Part shown: in pieces, positions 61,701 to 64,000 of the stretch
Position numbering within the stretch: the first letter of the stretch is position 1
Layout of the letters: every line of letters begins with the position of its first letter
Assembly: GCA_036417435.1 (NCBI GenBank)
Contig: JAZAQT010000027.1
Location: forward strand, 248,001-312,000
DNA: 64,000 bases
Direction: 5' to 3'
Origin: Inia geoffrensis
Taxonomy: Eukaryota; Chordata; Mammalia; Artiodactyla; Iniidae
Notes under the pieces: generated by a model
Databases searched by the model: none
What the model was told of the DNA's origin: nothing
Seen by the model: only the letters and a program-made list of their open reading frames with translations
Made by a program: the position numbers and the translations under genes

Positions 61701-64000
61701 AGATGGATTAGGGTACAGCTTAGGGTACGACAGTGCTTAAGGGTTAGCGTTCGTGTGAGGGCAAAGGTTAGTGTTAGTGTCCTGGTTAAGATTAGGGCAC
61801 GGGTGAGGGTAAGGCTTCAGGTGAGGGTCAGGGTTAGGATTCGGTTTAGGCTTAGGGTTAAGGAATGCAGAGGGATTAGGGTACAGCTTAGGGTATGACA
61901 GTGCTTAAGGGTTAGCGTTCGTGTGAGGGCAAGGGTTACTGTTAGTGTCCTGGTTAAGATTAGGGCACGGGTGAGGGTAAGGATTCAGGTGAGGGTCAGG
62001 GTTAGGATTCGGGTTAGGGTTAGGGTTAGGGAATGGGGAGGGATTAGGGTACAATTTAGGGTACGACAACGCTTAAGGTTTAGCGTACGTGTGAGGTCAC
62101 TAGTTAGTGTTAGTGTACTGCTTACGATTAGGGCACGGGTGAGGGTAAGGCCTCGGAAGATGGTCACGTTAAGGGTTAGGGTTAGGGTTAGGGTTAGGGA
62201 ATGGAGATTGATTAGTGTACAGGTTAGGGTACGGCAATGGCTTAGGGTTAGCGTACGTTAGAGGGCATGGGTTAGTGTTGATGTACTGGTTAAAATTAGG
62301 ACACGGGTGAGGGTAAAGTTTCGGGTGAGTGTCATGGTTATGTTTCAGGTTAGGGTTAGGGTTAGGGAATGGAGAGGGATTAGGGTACAGGTTAGGGTAT
62401 CGCTGCGGTTTAGTGTTAGCGTACGTGTGAGGGCACGAGTTAGTCTTGGTGTCCTGGTTGAGATTAGGGCACGGGTGAGGGTAAGGCTTCGGGTGAGGGT
62501 CAGGGTTAGGATTCGGGTTATGGTTAGGGTTAGGGAATGGAGAGGGATTAGGGTACATGTTAGTGTACGACAATGCTTAAGTGTTAGCGTAAGTGTGAGG
62601 GCACGAGTTAGTGTTGGTGTACTGGTTAATACAAGGGCACCGATGAGGGTAAGGCTTCGGAAAAGGGTCACGTTCAGGTTTTCGCTTAGGGTTAGGGTTA
62701 GGGAATGGGGAGGGATTAGGGTACAGGATAGGGTACGACAATGCTTAAGGGTTAGCGTACGTTTGAGGGCATGAGTTAGTCTTTCTGTACTGGTTGAGGT
62801 TAGGGCATTGGTTAGGGTAGGGCATCGGAAGTGGGTCAGGTTTAGGGATGGGGTTAGGGTTAGGGTTAAGGAATGGGGAGGGATTAGGGTACAATTTAGG
62901 GTACGACAACGCTTAAGGTTTAGCGTACGTGTGAGGGCACGAGTTAGTGTTGGTGTCCTCGTTAAGATTAGGGCATGGGTGAGGGTAAGGCTACGGGTGA
63001 GGGTCAGGGTTAGGATTCGTGTTAGGGTTAGGGTTAAGGAATGCAGAGGGATTAGGGTACAGCTTAGGGTACGACAGTGCTTAAGGGTTAGCGTTCGTGT
63101 GAGGGCAAGGGTTAGTGTTAGTGTCCTGGTTAAGATTAGGGCACTGGTGAGGGTAAGGCTTCAGGTGAGGGTCAGGGTTAGGATTCGGGTTAGAGTTAGG
63201 GTTAGGGAATGGGGAGGGATTAGGGTACAGTTTAGGGTACGACAACGATTAAGGGTTAGCGTACGTGTGAGGGCACGAGTTAGTGTGGGTGTCCTGGTTA
63301 AGATTAGGGCACGGGTGAGGGTAAAGTTTCGGGTGAGGGTCAGGGATAGAATTCGTGTTAGGGTTAGGGTTAGGGTATGGGGAGATATTAGGGCACAGTT
63401 TAGGGTACCACAACGCTTAAGGTTTAGCGTACGTGTGAGGTCACTAGTTAGTGTTAGTGTACTGCTTACGATTAGGGCATGGGTGAGGGTAAGGCCTCGG
63501 AAGAGGGTCACGTTAAGGGTTAGGGTTAGGGTTAGGGTTAGGGAATGGGGATTGATTAGGGTACTGGTTAGGGTACGGCAATGGCTTAGGGTTAGCGTAC
63601 GTTAGAGGGCATGGGTTAGTGTTGATGTACTGGTTAAAATTAGGACACGGGTGAGGGTCAAGTTTCGGGTGAGTGTCATGGTTAGGTTTCAGGTTAGGGT
63701 TAGGGTTAGGGAATGGAGAGGGATTAGGGTACAGGTTAAGGTACCGCTGCGGTTTAGTGATAGCGTACGTGTGAGGGCACGAGTTAGTCTTGGTGTCCTG
63801 GTTAAGATTAGGGCACGGGCGAGGGTAAGGCTTCGGGTGAGGGTCAGGTTTAGGATTCGGGTTAGGGTTAGGGTTAGGGAATGGAGAGGGATTAGGGTAC
63901 ATGTTAGGGTACGACAATGCTTAAGGGTTAGCGTAAGTGTGAGGGCACGAGTTAGTGTTGGTGTACTGGTTAAGACAAGGGCACCGATGTGGGTAAGGCC
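58776..64000 (+). repeat. 2,688-bp (16-monomer) higher-order repeat, two copies, open to the right
   Basis: 58,776/61,464, 59,481/62,169, 60,120/62,808 and 60,963/63,651 are exactly 2,688 bp apart with very high identity. Each is two 1,344-bp (8-monomer) units that differ from one another in shared ways, so the true repeat is the 16-mer. The segment 51,426-52,862 is a further close copy at an offset of 8,055 bp. The array continues beyond the window. Confidence 0.85.

Larger units (their letters stand above)
22181..64000 (+). repeat. Satellite B: 168-bp satellite made of 28 degenerate telomeric hexamers
   Basis: The recurrent landmark gtgtactggttaagattagg appears at 24,124, 24,292, 24,460, 24,628 and 24,796, i.e. 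every 168 bp. The landmark likewise falls at 60,265 and 60,433. The consensus parses without remainder into 28 hexamers, including ttaggg x3, aatggg, gaggga, ttaggg, tacagg, ttaggg, tacggc, aacggt, ttaggg, ttagcg, tacgtg, tgaggg, cacggg, ttagtg, ttggtg, tactgg, ttaaga and ttaggg. The G-rich strand is always +. There are about 250 monomers in the window and the array continues past the right edge. Perfect TTAGGG runs never exceed about 4-5 units. I infer a subtelomeric satellite that arose by amplification of a degenerate telomeric tract. The telomere should lie to the right. Confidence 0.93.
37000..64000 (+). repeat. Satellite B, higher-order repeat domain
   Basis: From about 37 kb the 168-bp units fall into about eight recurring types in fixed order, told apart by the words after the tactgg/tcctgg landmark. 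m1 has gcattggttagggtag. m2 has a gttggtgtcc landmark followed by aaggaatgcag. m3 has a ttagtgtcc landmark and gcttcaggtgag. m4 has gatagaattcggg and gatattagggcacag. m5 has tactgcttacg and ggcctcggaagag. m6 has ggttaaaattaggacac and gagtgtcatgg. m7 has a cttggtgtcc landmark. m8 has gacaa-ggcaccgatg and gggtttcgc. m1 landmarks recur at 37,980, 40,668, 41,838, 47,038, 48,381, 49,551, 50,889, 52,065, 53,408, 54,578, 55,922, about 57,098, 58,776, 60,120, 61,464 and 62,808. Unit lengths are 1,338-1,344 bp (8 monomers) and 1,170-1,176 bp (7 monomers). Confidence 0.88.

Noticed and set aside
22099..63917. Hundreds of long open frames encoding VRVRV, NPNPNP or TLTLTL proteins as genes
   Set aside because: They follow from 6-bp and 168-bp periodicity. 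Most + frames start with GTG or TTG rather than ATG, they overlap on both strands and have no domain. Kept only as an observation on repeat translation.
22181..64000. CRISPR array
   Set aside because: The regular period is a tandem satellite with no unique spacers; the context is vertebrate.
22181..64000. True terminal telomere
   Set aside because: Perfect TTAGGG runs are at most about four to five units. The array is a 168-bp satellite of degenerate hexamers.

Overview
The window is vertebrate chromosome-end DNA, most likely from an even-toed ungulate or whale (Cetartiodactyla). No intact protein-coding gene could be supported. The host call rests on LINE-1 3' ends of the cetartiodactyl type (10,106-10,283 and 14,183-15,036), and on a 70-72 bp palindrome whose arms start TTGGCCAAAAAG like the terminal repeats of the mariner family I know from ruminants and cetaceans. 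I lean towards a cetacean because a tandem repeat of about 1.74 kb recalls the ~1.6-1.76 kb 'common cetacean' satellite. That link is from memory and untested.

Layout. (1) 1-9,994: satellite A, five and a fraction monomers of 1,730-1,736 bp. Each monomer carries about 0.8 kb of decayed LINE-1 3' end in antisense, followed by the mariner-like palindrome. (2) 9,995-15,036: a 5-kb interruption of non-satellite DNA. It holds two minus-strand LINE-1 fragments, a broken minus-strand class I endogenous retrovirus pol remnant, a 75-bp tandem duplication and a CCAAT/TATA promoter-like site. About 0.9 kb of one monomer is missing across it. (3) 15,037-22,180: satellite A resumes, ending abruptly inside a monomer. 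(4) 22,181-64,000: satellite B, about 250 copies of a 168-bp unit. The consensus reads as exactly 28 consecutive hexamers, nearly all degenerate TTAGGG. From 22 to about 37 kb the copies are diverged and unordered. From about 37 kb to the window end they form higher-order repeats of 7, 8, 15 and 16 monomers (1,170/1,344/2,513/2,688 bp), with nested duplications offset by 2,009 and 5,027 bp.

The G-rich strand runs 5'->3' to the right throughout satellite B, so the telomere is expected to the right. The order would then be: proximal LINE-1-derived satellite, old telomere-derived monomers, then young homogenised telomere-derived higher-order repeats. The long open frames in satellite B (valine-arginine on +, proline-asparagine and leucine-threonine on -) follow from 6-bp and 168-bp periodicity, both multiples of three. 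They are not conventional genes.

The most interesting signals are: the exact 28-hexamer architecture of a telomere-born satellite; the jump from monomeric to higher-order organisation; a GGGTCA nuclear-receptor-type half site in most 168-bp monomers; the regularly spaced mariner-type palindromes, resembling MADE1 or miR-2284/2285 precursor hairpins; and a 480-codon VR-rich frame with a good AUG context on the TERRA-sense strand.
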